DNA of 60,754 nucleotides from Ichthyophthirius multifiliis. Taxonomy: Eukaryota > Ciliophora > Oligohymenophorea > Hymenostomatida. The stretch spans positions 1 to 60,754 of the forward strand of contig NW_004086271.1 of the NCBI RefSeq assembly GCF_000220395.1. Direction: 5' to 3'. The notes under the pieces were generated by a model. That model saw only the letters and a program-made list of their open reading frames with translations. It did not search any database and had not been told where the DNA came from. Made by a program: the position numbers and the translations under genes. Within the stretch, counting starts at the first letter, position 1; the number at the start of each line of letters is the position of its first letter. Below are positions 37,578-49,845 of this stretch, piece after piece.

Positions 37578-38667
37578 ATGGATAACAATATAAATTAGCC
37601 GAGAGATTTCGCTCAAGATGTCTTATTATGGTTTGAAAATCTTCCTTTTGGTACAAAAGTAAAATAATTATTTTATTAAAAAAATCAAAAAAAATTAATT
37701 TACTACATAAATAAAAAAGCTAATATTTGTAATAACAGTATTAGTGTATTTAATTGATACTTTCTTATTTAGTATATCTTTTGTATTATTAGACATACCT
37801 TATTAAGTTCTTTATAATTTTTAAATATAAAGAATATTTTTTACACAATTCGTTTCAAATGGCTTCATTATGGTTGTATTAGGACTACTATGTATTTATT
37901 AAACATGTATTCTTTTAGAAAAATCATTAGGGACAGTTTATTTTATCTTAGATTTTGTACTAAAAAATGTTTTAATTTAAATACTTTATTTACTATTGGC
38001 ATTTTTCATAAGTTAAATTTTCTCTGAATATATCCTTATTATACCTTCGTTTGGATTATATAATATAATGTTATTATACATAACATAAAGGTCATTAGCA
38101 GATCCTGAAACCTAAAGTTAATTCTTATGCTTTCCTTTTGTTATCAAAAACAAGTATTATCCCATAGCAATTTTTCTTTTTTTTGGAATCCTAACCTAAT
38201 TTTAATTTTTGGATATGCTTTGTGCAGTTTTATTAGGATATATTGAAAATAAATTATTTTATGGAACGGTTTTAAAAATATCAAATGAAAAAATTGCTCA
38301 AATTTAATAAATTTCCTTCTTAAGAAAAATTGTAAGTAAATCGAATTTTATACAATAGGGTGGAATATAAAATATTAATAATTAATAGTAAAGCAATAAT
38401 TCTTTAGGGGAATTCTAAGGAAGAGGTATATCCATAGGTGGAAACTTATAAGTAAATTAATAACAATAAGTTTAAAATTATAGTTAATAATAATAATCAG
38501 GAGAATTAATTATAGGCCCTTTTTCTTAATAATAAAAATAACTAGATTAGTTCTAATAATAAGTTGTTTAAGGAGGAGATGATTTAATTAACGAAGACAA
38601 TAATATATAATAGAAATAATAAAAGCAAGGAGAAGGATATTAAAAACTTGACGAAGAATCAGTTTGA
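37578..38667 (+). CDS. Rhomboid-like (UBAC2/derlin-type) membrane pseudoprotease, 342 aa
   Basis: Exons 37578-37658 and 37720-38667 (343 codons), intron 61 nt. About six membrane spans lie in residues 28-235, including LIFVITVLVYLIDTFLFSI, FIMVVLGLLCIYQTCILLEK and YPIAIFLFFGILTQFQFLD, with the closing GYIENKLFYG typical of the rhomboid fold's last helix and loop. The rhomboid catalytic GxSG and His are not visible (the equivalent loop reads PSFGLYNIM), so it should be inactive, like UBAC2 or derlins that work in ER-associated degradation. The C-terminal about 100 residues are a Gln-rich disordered tail. Its start is 159 bp from the divergent DUF4795-like gene. Confidence 0.65.
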
Positions 38668-38977
38668 GCAAAAAGATTTAAAATAGAAAAAAAAATACTA
38701 AGTTTTTTTATTAATTTTTAGTATTATATTTTATTTTAGTATTTTTTTAAAATAACATGTTTTTTATAATTGATAAAATTTGTTTTACCTTTGCTTTTAC
38801 TTAATTTTTTTTTTAATAAACAAATTTCAATATATATATATGTCTATTATTTTTATCATATTATCAGAGTATTAAATTTGAATAAGTAAATTTAAAAGTC
38901 ATTAGATATATTAAAAATAAATAATAAATATAAATACATAAAAATAGAAAATTAAAATATAAAAATTATAAATATAT

Positions 38978-40219
38978 ATGAATAATAATTAGTAAAATTT
39001 CGAAATTTTTCAATCAAAAATAGCAAATAATTATGTTAATAAATTTCAATAAGAACATTAAAAATAAATTGACTAAAATGTATCAGAAAAAATGTAATAA
39101 ATAATAAACTTATTTATTTTTAAATTAATATTAATTATTTTATAATAGAATCAATAGTCAAATTAAAGAGTTAAAATAGTATTTCGAAACTTAATAAGTG
39201 AAACCATTAGTAGATTTAGGTTAAATTGGTAGAAAAGAATATATCATAACTTTAAAAATTTAGTCAGAATAAAAAATATAGCTTAGATTATAATTAGAAT
39301 AAAATTTTCCATAGAAAAAACCTACAATTTATTTAGAAAATACAATTGAACATGAATTAGTTGACCTTAAGACTAATTAAATTAACTATGATAATTTTAT
39401 TATGTGGTAAACTACATCAAATTTAGTTGAATTATTAACTTATATTTAAGATTAATTTAATTAAAAAGCCATATAAAAGTATACACAAATTTTTAAAAAA
39501 TATATAATTATTATATAAAAATATATTTTAGAGATGATTTTATTTCATAATGTAATATATTTCTAAATAATAAAAAAGAAGAAGAATTTTATACTTAAAT
39601 GCTATTAAAAAATTTAGATGAAATATTTGAAGATATTCCATTAGCTTAAAGGAATATTTAGTATAGATAATTAATTGATAAACAAGACATAATAATTTAA
39701 TATATAAAAAAGTCTGAAGAATTTATTAATTTGTCTAATTGTATTTTTAGAGCTTACTAATCTCAGTTAATAATTATCTTGTAAATATAATTTTTTTTTT
39801 TTTTCTTAAAATAATTTAAAATTTAATTTTTTTTCAGAAAAAATTAATGACAAATACTTAAATATATTAGAATTAAAAAAATAATTCAAAAATAAATATG
39901 AAAATTTTTTTGAAAAAAGATAAAAACTTATATTAATCTATGATAAAGTAAGCAATATTTAAGAAGTAAATTATTAGAATTATAATTATTGTTAACTTAT
40001 TTTTTCAAAACAAAATAGAGATTCGATAACACAGCTGCAGTTGCTTTAATTGATTGTGAAATTTAAAAAGCTGATGATAAAATATCGAGCTTCAGTTAAT
40101 AAAATTAAAATTTGTCATTAAAAGAAAGAATAAAAGATTTTTAGTAATTAAAATATAGACTTTATAGCCTAAAATTAACGAAAAATATTTTATTTAACGA
40201 TAATATTAAATTTATGTGA
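38978..40219 (+). CDS. VPS37: ESCRT-I subunit VPS37 with UEV-like N-terminus, 321 aa
   Basis: VPS37 with TSG101/VPS23, VPS28 and MVB12 forms ESCRT-I, which sorts ubiquitylated cargo into multivesicular bodies. Exons 38978-39093, 39149-39478, 39532-39740, 39838-39947 and 40019-40219 total 966 nt (322 codons). The N-terminal half contains a UEV-like fold (FPQKKPTIYLENTIEHELVD, then IMWQTTSNLVELL), as in VPS37A. The C-terminal half is the Mod(r) domain: a coiled coil (LELKKQFKNKYENFFEKRQK), then RFDNTAAVALIDCEIQKADD and the final YRLYSLKLTKNI helix with the conserved R.Y..R..K spacing. The 97-nt intron 39741-39837 was chosen because nearer donors break the frame. Confidence 0.8.
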
Positions 40220-41943
40220 ATATTTTAATAATAAATTAAACTCATTTAAAAATTTAAAACATGAAAAAAGTATTTATTAATCATATATTATTAAATATAA
40301 TGTTTGAAATAATATTTAATTTATATTATTAATAATATTCAGTTTTATAATTTATTTTTTCTAACTAATATATTTCATGTAATAATATATAATTAATTTT
40401 AACAAAATTTAAAAAAAATACTCTATACTTATTGCCTAATTTTTTCCTACAAAAAAAAAATGGAAAAATATTTTAGAGGGAAAAAGGATATAGTTATACG
40501 AAAAATATTGGGCAGGCTGAGAAAGAAATTTTACAAAAGTAATTATAATTTTTTTCTTATATTATATTTTATATTAAAAAAAATAGATAAATTTAATAAT
40601 AAAAATATACTGAATTTTTTTAATAATTATAATAAATGTAAATAAAAATTATACTTTAAACTTACTAAGAATACTTTAAATTTAATTGATTTTATATTTA
40701 TATTAAATTAAAAAAGTTAAAATTATATAACTGGAGAAAATATGGTTTAAAGGTAATGATGAGTAAATTAATTTAATAATAAATAAAAATTTAAATAATG
40801 AATAATGAATAATGAATAATAATAATGAGAGTAAGGAACATAAATGATCAAGAGCTATTTATAATCAAATTTGATTATTAAAAATGAATGCATAAAATTA
40901 TATGATTTTTAATATTAAATCAATTAACATTACTTTAGCAATAATTATTTTACTTCCTTACTTTAGCTAATTTTAAAATTTCTAAAGAATCGTTTGATTA
41001 AATGAAAAATAAAAAAATATAAGTAAAATTGGAAATTATTATTTTTACTTAAAATATAAAGAAAAACATGCAACAAATTTAATTAAAGATATAATATTTT
41101 AGATATATATTTAAAGAGAAAAATATTTTTTATAATAACAATGATTTAAATTTACAATAAAATCTTCCTGGTTTTATTCAGAATAATAAATATAAAATAT
41201 AGTATTTTTATAAAAGCTTTATATACTGGAATCATTAAAAATGTAATAAAGAATTTTAATATTATCTTAATTTTAAGAAAATATAAAAAAATATAAATGT
41301 AAGTATTAAAAAACCTACAAAAATTTTAATATCGCTTTTATTGAAACAAAGTCTAACTAAAATAACTCAAATGGTAATTTTTTTTAATATACTCAAGAAT
41401 ATAAAATTTGTAGTTTTTTATTAATTTGTAATTTTATTATAACTTGTGTTTAAAGAATTATAATTATTGTTATATAACTCTTTAATTTATTATATATATG
41501 TGATATAAAAATGATAAATATGCAAAGTTTTAACTAATTTTGTTATCCTCTAACTTTTGTTATTGAAGGACAGATATTATTACCTTTTTTAATAATTACC
41601 TGGCAATAATCAATAATATTAGTAGCCTTTAATATATATTAAAAGCGGATAATGTATTAAAGAATATATTTCTTTAATTATTGAATAAAGTATGGGGAAT
41701 TTTTAATTTAAAAAAGTAAAAAAATTTTTAATATTAATATTAATTTTATTTTTAATTTAATTCTTTTAGTGTAAAATGATATTAAATTTTATCAAAAAAT
41801 AAACGTAATTTAATAAAAGAAATTAAAAAATATAAAATTATAGATTATATAATAATTTTAATTTATAAAAGAATTTATTATATAAAATAATATTTTTAAA
41901 ATTAAATTATTTTTATTCTTATATAAAATTTAAACATTTTTTG

Positions 41944-42687
41944 TCAAAAGTTATGCCAGAAAATAATGTAATTTTTATCATAACCCTCAATCTAGCTCCT
42001 CAATTTTTTTTTATCTCTTTTATAATTTCTTTTAAATATTACCTAAAATTATTTTTTACTTACATAAAATAAATACATAATTTATATTTTAATATTATAA
42101 TATTTTTAATATTAATTTTTATATTAACTAAAAAAATTCATAAATATTGTTATTTAATTATATTTATATTATAATTTGTATTATATTATCTCATAAAAGA
42201 ATATAATTATTTAATAAATGTTACTGATTTATCTTAATATAATAAATTGAATTGCCTATTTTTCTTCCAATATTTGATTTTTGGACTGGGCTTGCCTTTT
42301 TTTAATTTATTATTTAAATAAACATGCCAATTTTTTTTTATATGCCTTTAGATAATTTTTTTTTTTTATTTCTTTTTTTCGTTTTTAAAAAGAATATTCA
42401 TAATTTTTTTCGTTTTTTAAAAAAAAATATTCATAATTTTTTCTTTTTTTTTTTTCTTGTAAAATTCTGCCTAACAGAAAAAAGCTTTTATTTTTAAAAA
42501 GTTTAACTATAATTTATAACTTTGTAAATACCCTCCAAAAAAATTCAGAATACATTTCTTTTGTGTACACATATTTAATTTTACTAATTATCTTAGAAAA
42601 AACTTTTCTTTGTATTATTCTCTCTTTTATTTCAAAAAACTGAATTTTAGCATTAGGAATCTTATCAATAGATTTTATGCTATTCAT
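41944..42687 (-). CDS. Possible Lys-rich hypothetical protein, 247 aa (low confidence)
   Basis: A TGA-free frame of 248 codons (ATG 42687, TGA 41946-41944). The first 80 residues look like real protein (NSIKSIDKIPNAKIQFFEIK, then FSKIISKIKYVYTKEMYSEF). Then a KNYEYxF unit occurs twice, encoded by the tandem repeat at 42380-42442, followed by a basic helix (QQIKKRQAQSKNQILEEKQA). The last third is A/T low complexity and probably contains introns (for example GTAACATTT..TTTTAG). No family recognised; could be a decaying gene. Confidence 0.35.
42380..42442. repeat. Direct tandem duplication of a 31-32 bp unit
   Basis: The unit cgttttt-aaaa-gaatattcataatttttt occurs at 42380-42410 and 42411-42442 with small A/T differences. 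It lies inside the doubtful - strand frame. Confidence 0.7.
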
Positions 42688-43136
42688 ATAATTGCATATT
42701 ATTTTAATTTAATATTTTTTTTTTTAATTTTAGAATTTCATATTTAAAATTTATTTAATATTTTTATATAAATAATATATTTTCTAGAAATTATGCCTTA
42801 ATTTCTCACTAATTAATATAAAAAAATAAAGATATTTTATATTCAAAACTAAAAAAAAGAAAACTTAATATTTTGAGTGTATTTTTTTATCTTAATTCTT
42901 ATGAATTGAAAAAAAAATGTAAATAAAAAATTATGATAAAATTTACTAAAAGTATATTGTAACTTAAAGAGAAATTAGATTATATTAAAAAAGATATTTT
43001 TAATCGATATTTAAATTTGTTAAATTAATGTTATTTACAAATAAAAAATATTATTAATATTATTTATATTAATATCTTTAAAAAATAAAATTTTATAAAA
43101 ATAATATAATCAAAAAAAACTTGATTTAGTTAAAAA

Positions 43137-44696
43137 ATGATTCTAGATAATCCTAAGATTATATAACCAACATTAGATTCTTTAAAGAATTCTTTTAGAA
43201 CAGGAAAAACTTTATCTTTATCATATCGTAAATAATAATTAAAGAACCTTCTCACAGGTTTAAAAGAGATGGAGGATGAAATTATAAATGCAAACATAAA
43301 AGATATGGGGTATAAAAATAAAGATACATCTAAACTTTTTAATTTAACCCCTACAATAATGGAAATATAATTTATATTAAAAAATTTTGAAAAGTGGTCT
43401 TAAAAGTAAAAAGTCGATACATCCCTACTCGTTGGACCAGGTTAAAGTTACATTATTCCTGAACCATTTGGGGTATCGTTAGTAATAGGAGCTTGGAATT
43501 ATCCTCTTAGCACTTGTGTAGGTCCGGCAGCAAACTCCATAGCTTCAGGAAACTGTGTAGTATTAAAACCATCTGAAATGGCACCTTACAGTTCAAATGT
43601 TATAAAAAAATTAATTGAAAAATATTTAGGTAAAAAATATAAAAAAGTTAAAAAAAATTAAAAAATAATAGACAATGATTGCTATAGAGTAATAGAAGGA
43701 TAAATAGAAGTATCAAAAGAAATATGTTCTTATCCTTGGGATCATATAATATTTACTGGTTCTCCATAAAAAGGGCGTTTAATAGCAAAAGCAGCAGCAG
43801 AGAACTTAATTCCTGTAATACTAGAATTAGGAGGAAAAAGTCCAACAATAGTGGACAAAAGTGCGAATTTAGAAACAGCTGCATATAGAATAATATCAGG
43901 GAAAATACAAAATTCAGGTCAAACTTGCATAGCTCCAGATTATCTTTATGTAGAAAGTTCTATTTTTGATAAATTCCTAGAAATGCTAAAAAAAGTACTT
44001 TTGGAAATGACTTAAAACGACCCTAAAACTTCACCTGATTATTGTAGAATGATAAATGAATTTCACACTAAAAGAATGCAAAATATGATCAAAAATCATG
44101 GTGGTAAATTGTTCTATGGAGGTGAAGTTGATGTTAATTAAAAATATGTTTAGCCTACTATTATTATTAATCCATAGCTAGATTCTGATTGCATGAAAGA
44201 CGAAATTTTTGGACCTATTTTACCTATATTTTCATACAAAAATTTTGATGAAGTTATAAATTTTATTAATAGCAAAGATAAACCTTTAGCACTTTATTAT
44301 TATGGAGAAAACAAAATACATAAGTAAAGGTTAATTGAACAAACTTCTAGCGGAGCTCTTTCCTTTAATGAATCTGTTATGCATTATATTAATCACACTC
44401 TACCTTTTGGAGGAGTAGGAAATTCTGGATATGGAAAAATACATGGATAATTTGGATTTTAAAGTTGCTCCCATATGAAACCTGTCCTTGATAAAAGTGG
44501 ATTCATTGGAACTCTTAATGCTTATCCTCTCTATTGTAGGTTCCCTCCTTACACTGAATCAAGAATCAAAACAATGAATTTTTTATCATAAGTATTTGAT
44601 ATTTATCCTTCTGAAATTACTACAAGTGTTTATTTTAAAATTTTCATAGTTTTAATTTTGGCTATCCTGCTCTCATTATTTTCCAAATTATGGTGA
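43137..44696 (+). CDS. ALDH3: Class 3 aldehyde dehydrogenase, tail-anchored (fatty aldehyde type), 505 aa
   Basis: Oxidises fatty and other aldehydes to acids with NAD(P)+. Exons 43137-43629 and 43672-44696 total 1,518 nt (506 codons), with one 42-nt intron. Motifs: IGAWNYPLS and NCVVLKPSE (cofactor site), the general base in ELGGKSP (Glu about 216), the nucleophile in [12 protein letters not shown] (Cys about 250), EIFGPILPI and the class-3 region [16 protein letters not shown]. The last 25 residues form a hydrophobic anchor ([20 protein letters not shown]) directly before TGA, as in microsomal fatty aldehyde dehydrogenase (ALDH3A2), so an ER or other membrane location is likely. Length and spacing match the family. 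Confidence 0.95.
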
Positions 44697-45229
44697 AAGT
44701 AATAAATAATTAAATACCATTTAAATTTATTAATATTTCTTATATTTAAATAATATTTATTTAATAATTCAAATTTTTATAAATATTCTATTTTAAAACG
44801 ATTTGTATACACTTTATCTATAAAATTATGTTTATTTTATTGTTTATAATAATTATAATTATAAATTAAACAATATTAATTGATTTACATTTATTTAATT
44901 TATTATTATTGTATAAATTATTGATAAAAATTTGATTATCCGTTGTTATTATTTACATAGTTGTAAATAAGTTTTTATCTATTAAATTATCTTATTAAAT
45001 TCTTTTACTATTTTGTATTTTTAATAGCGTTTACTTCTCATGTTATCAAGTCATATTTTTTACTTATAATTTTAATTTTATTTGTATAGTTGTTTGCAAT
45101 ATTTTTTTTTTTTAATTTAATTAATATTTCTATATTGTAAAAATTAATCATAATTTTTACAATTTTAATTAAGAATTTTACATCTATTGTCATTTGTAGA
45201 AACATTATTTAACTAATTTTTTTCTTTTA

Positions 45230-45965
45230 AGCAAGGTTTAATAAATTATTTTAATCATTATTTTGATTTAGCAATTCAACAAATTCCTTAAAAATACTAA
45301 TTTATTTTTTAAGAATAATTTCATAATTAGATTTAAATCGTATAAAATAAATTTTAATTTTGATATCAAATATTTTTATTCTAAAGGAAAATAACAATTA
45401 TTTTAATTTTAGTTGTTGTTTTAAAATTTTTTAAAATTTCGAATATATATCCAGCCTTAACCATTTTCAATGGATTAATACATAAACATTTAATAATAAA
45501 ACTATTGAGTAATTCTGAGCATATTTCAATATTCCGATTATAAATCCCTTAAAAAATATTTAAGATATATTATCTAAAGATTCGCAATTAAAACGATGCT
45601 CAAAAGCAAATGAATAATAAATAGGGTATCCAAAAAAATAAAATATCACTTTTTTAATAATAAGCATATCGATTATTCCAATTTTCAAATAATAAATAAA
45701 GAAATTCTAATTTTAGTATTATTTTAAATTGGATTATTGATTATTTTTAAAGTGTTTGAATCTTTAATCTTGATACATTCTTTTTCAAATATAAATATGT
45801 TTAGAACTTTAATATCACTATGTATTATATTATTTTTATACGACAAAATAGCATAGAAATTATTTGAAAATTATAATTTAATATTTTATATTTTAATTCT
45901 TTTATATAATTTTACTTTTCATTTATTAATTTATTTAATCCACCTCACACGTATAATTTTATTAT
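45230..45965 (-). pseudogene. Decayed Ser/Thr protein kinase (catalytic C-lobe relic)
   Basis: Read from high to low coordinates the pieces follow kinase order but fall in three frames. GGLNKLINEK (about 45941) is followed by AILSYKNNIIHSDIKVLNIF (about 45855-45797), where HSDIKxxN replaces HRDIKxxN, and by IKIKDSN in place of DFG. Next is GYPIYYSFAFEHRFN (about 45631), equivalent to the GTPxYxAPE region, then CSELLNSFIIKCLCINPLK (about 45521), the usual CLxxxPxxR segment, and finally FKEFVELLNQN. Two or more frameshifts that introns do not explain, loss of the DFG aspartate-glycine context and intergenic-like composition indicate a pseudogene. Confidence 0.6.
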
Positions 45966-48309
45966 TATACATAAAGTTTATGTTTATAAATCGATAACTG
46001 ATTTCCGTTAATATATTATATATTAGCTTTTTAAAGATGCTAGTATCATATACTCAAAATAGAAGAACTACTAAATTTAAAAAAAAATGTTGAAAAGTCA
46101 TTATTTAAAAAATTGTATAATTTATTTTTAATTTTTGCATACAAACATTAATTTTATAAAAAATATTTTATTTTACTTCATAAGCCTTCTATTTTTAATA
46201 TATATTTTATGAAAAAATATATAAATTTTAAAGTAAAATATTTAAAAAAAAATGACTTTTAAAGAAAATAGGAAGTAGAACATATAATAAATACCAACTG
46301 CATTTTAATTTCTTTTAATTCAATTTCTATGCTATTCGAAGTTATAAGGTTAATTCATATTAGTTTTATTCATTGCATATTTTATATTATATCTTTATAT
46401 CTTTGCACTATATATACTCTTGAAAAAGGACATTATCTTAATTTACATAAAATTTAAAAATCGCTAAAAGGACTATGCTATTTTATTATAGGTTTTAATT
46501 TCATAATATAATTAACAATAACTAAATAAAATATTTAAATATTTTTTTTATATTCTATTTTAAAATTATTAATTAAAATATTTAAAAATAATAATTATAT
46601 TTACAATAAATTATATTATTAGTGTTTATTAAAATATTAATTATGTTATTTTCTAAAAGAAAATTTATTTAATAAAAATAAAAATAATTTGTATATAAAA
46701 TTTATATTTTACTTAGAATATTATATTTAATAAAATTCGATACAAATTTTAAATTTACAAAGAATAAATTCTAAATATAAGAAGCTTACAGAGAATCGAT
46801 TATTTTAATGATTTGAAAAATAGATAAACTTTAATAATTTTATTAAAAAAAATAAAAAAAAAATCACATTTATAAAAATTAATTAAATAATAGGAATATT
46901 CTAAAAAAAATTGATTTTAATCAATATATTTTAATAAAAAATATAAAATTAGTTTTTTCAATGAAAACATATTACAATAATTTATTTATTTAAAATTAAT
47001 TAATAAGAATATTTTATAATTTTAAATTATTTTTATAATAAATATATGTATATAAAAATAAATAAAAATATTATATTATAAATTAAAAATTAGAATAAAA
47101 TATAAACATATAATAAATATAATATTAAAGAAAAATAAATATTATAAGTTTTTTTTTTTTTTTTATATATATATATTTATAAATTTATATATATTTTTAT
47201 TTTATAAATTAGTATTACAAATAAAAAGTAATCTAGTTATTTTATATTTGTATAAAAAATATATATGCTTTTAAAATTTATTTTAAAAATAAATATATTT
47301 ATTTTAAAATATAATACTTTTTATAAAATTAATAAAAAATATTAATTAATATATAATATAAATAAATTTTTATAAATAAATATATATATATTTTAATATA
47401 TTATAATAATATAAATATTTAATTTGTATTTATTATAAAAAAAATATTAATTTTAATTAAAAAAAAAAAAATCAAAAAAATTAAGATTATTAAAGTTTAA
47501 GAAATAATTAAATTTTATTATATTTATTATAAATAATTGATAAATTTATATAATATTTTTGTTAAATAATAATAATATATATTATTTATATTTATTTAAA
47601 AACTATTAATTTTATATAATAATATTAAAAATTATTTTTTTTAAAAATAAAAAATAAATATATAATTAATAATTATAAAATAAATTATATTTTAATTAGA
47701 AAAAAATAATAAGATATTTTTCATAAAAATTTATATATAAATTATAAAAATAATATAAATATATTAAATAAAAAATATAAAAAAATTAAAAAATTTATAA
47801 AAATATAATTATAAATATAAACAAGAATTAATAATTAAAATTTATATTTATTATTAATAAAAAGTTTTATTACACTGGTTTTAATATTTTTTTAATTGTA
47901 TTTTTTTAAAATATTTTTCAAAAATAAATTTTATTTAATATTTTTAAAAATTCTTTGTAAAATGGTATAAATATAAGAATTAATAGATTTAATTTTATTT
48001 TTATTAAATTAAAGAATAAAATAAAATATAAAAATTAAAATTATTGCAAAATATTAAAATATATATTTAATAATATAAATGAATATATAATTTCTATTTA
48101 AATTGTCTTAAAAAGCAATCAAATATAAATTATCTTTCTTATCTAAATAAAATTACAATACAGATATTTAATTACTTGAAAAATAAATATTAAATAGAAA
48201 TTATAAATTTAATTAAGACATTTATTTAAATAATGATTAAATTATTTAATATTAAAATGATATATATTAAATGCATAATTTTAAGTAATTACATATTTTC
48301 TTTAAATAT
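45966..48309. other. AT desert
   Basis: About 2.3 kb with almost no G or C from about 46500 to 48050. A patch at about 46280-46500 is slightly less extreme and shares the 13-mer atttctatgctat with the kinase relic in opposite orientation, so it may be another decayed fragment. No gene supported. Confidence 0.55.
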
Positions 48310-49785
48310 ATGCTTCTTTTTAATTTAAAAAAAGAATAAGCAACTTTATTTTAAAAATCACTTTTTAAAAAAATTAAAGAATACGAATACCTATAAAAAG
48401 AAAATTATTATAATTATGAAGATAAAAAAATTAATAAACTAAATTATAATTAAAAGTTATATATTGAAAAAATTAAAAAATCTGCTGAATATTTAAATTA
48501 AAAAAATAACTAGAAATAAGTAACTATTTTTTAAAATGAAGATTTAAGCATCCTTATAAATATAGCTTCTGACTAAGAAATTTAAGAATATGATTAGTTT
48601 ATTAACATTTATAAAAAGTTAAATAAAGAAACGATTACATAAAATTAGTTATTTATATTATTTTTAATTTTAAGTATAAATCCATAATTTTAAAATATTC
48701 CAAACATATTCAATAAAGAAATATAAAGAATATTAATTCATATTGAAAATAAAGAAATAAGTTATTCATTAGGCAAATTTTTATTTTAATTAAGTAAAAA
48801 TATGAAAGTTATAAAAAAGAATCATATTCATTTAGATAGTTTGGGGTTAAATTTATTTATGTTTGATGTAGAGAGAGATATAATTTAAATAAATTTTATG
48901 TACAAATTCAATTTTTTTTAAAGCAATTAAAAAGTATGTATTACAGATTTATAATAATTCTTTTAATTTTTAATTAAATTTGATTCATTTGATATTGAAT
49001 TTATTTTATAAATAGTCGAAGAAATTTTATAAAAAAATACTAAAGGAATAGATGATTTTAATATTTTAACTTTTTAAACTCTAGAAGAACTTTATTTTTT
49101 AAAATATTTTAATCAATATTTTCCAGATGATATATAAAAGAGAATATAAGAAAATTTTAACTATTTGAGTAATTAAATAATAAAATATTCTTAAATTTAA
49201 CAAAAATCTTTAATTTCTTAACTTTTTGCTGAATATATATTAAGATTTCTGTAAATATGTCCTTTACAGACTAGCGAAATTCATAAGTTATTTAACATAT
49301 TTTTCTTAAAATAAGATTTTTAAAAGTTAGATTTAGAAAAAGTTATTAATGTTTATTCATTGCTTGATATTCATAATTTTACATATGATGAATATGTAAG
49401 GAAATGTGAAGCGTTTCTTCTTTAGCAAAAAGATAATCTTTTTTAATATAATTGGTTAATATATGAAGTTGCTGGAAAAACAAATAATTAAAAAATACTT
49501 TAATTAATAGTAAAACCAAATAATATTTTACATGATAATTAAGAAGTAGAAAAATAAATAAATTTCATAAAAAAAATAATAATTTAAACTAAAAGTGTAT
49601 AATAAAATAATTTCTTTAAACATATAGGATAAAATAAAGAACTTTACATTTGGAAAAGCGGTATAATCATATGCATATAAAATATTAATATAGATAAAAC
49701 AATAATTTAGTAAAGAATAAAACTACCTGATAAATTTTATAAAAAAGCATTTTTTGATAATATTATATATTATAAATATTAATGA
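48310..49785 (+). CDS. Hypothetical helical protein, 491 aa, intronless
   Basis: One frame of 492 codons from ATG 48310 to TGA 49783-49785, with many TAA/TAG Gln codons. The N-terminus is Lys/Glu-rich coiled coil (IKEYEYLQKENYYNYEDKK). The rest is alternating amphipathic helices (for example LGKFLFQLSKNMKVIKKNHI, QLFAEYILRFLQICPLQ, KVINVYSLLDIHNFTYDEYV), which would suit a helical-repeat protein of the FASTK/OPR/PPR kind that handles organelle RNA. I cannot show a RAP domain, so this stays a suggestion. It converges with the lipase gene, 60 bp between stops. Confidence 0.65.
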
Positions 49786-49845
49786 ATTAAATAAAAAAAA
49801 AATTTAAAAATGTGTATAAAATATATATAATAAACATAATCAAAG

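Larger units (their letters stand above)
40220..43136. other. Low-complexity interval with doubtful open frames
   Basis: Between VPS37 and the ALDH gene. The - strand has a TGA-free frame of about 473 codons (41793-40375) rich in Leu, Ile, Phe, Lys and Tyr but lacking a convincing start or conserved motif. It is not decisive, because TCA is rare in such AT-rich DNA. On + an ATG at 40460 opens MEKYFRGKKDIVIRKILGRL but leads nowhere. The AATGAATAATG-type microsatellite at about 40795-40830 is visible. The - strand candidate 41944-42687 is listed separately. Confidence 0.4.
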
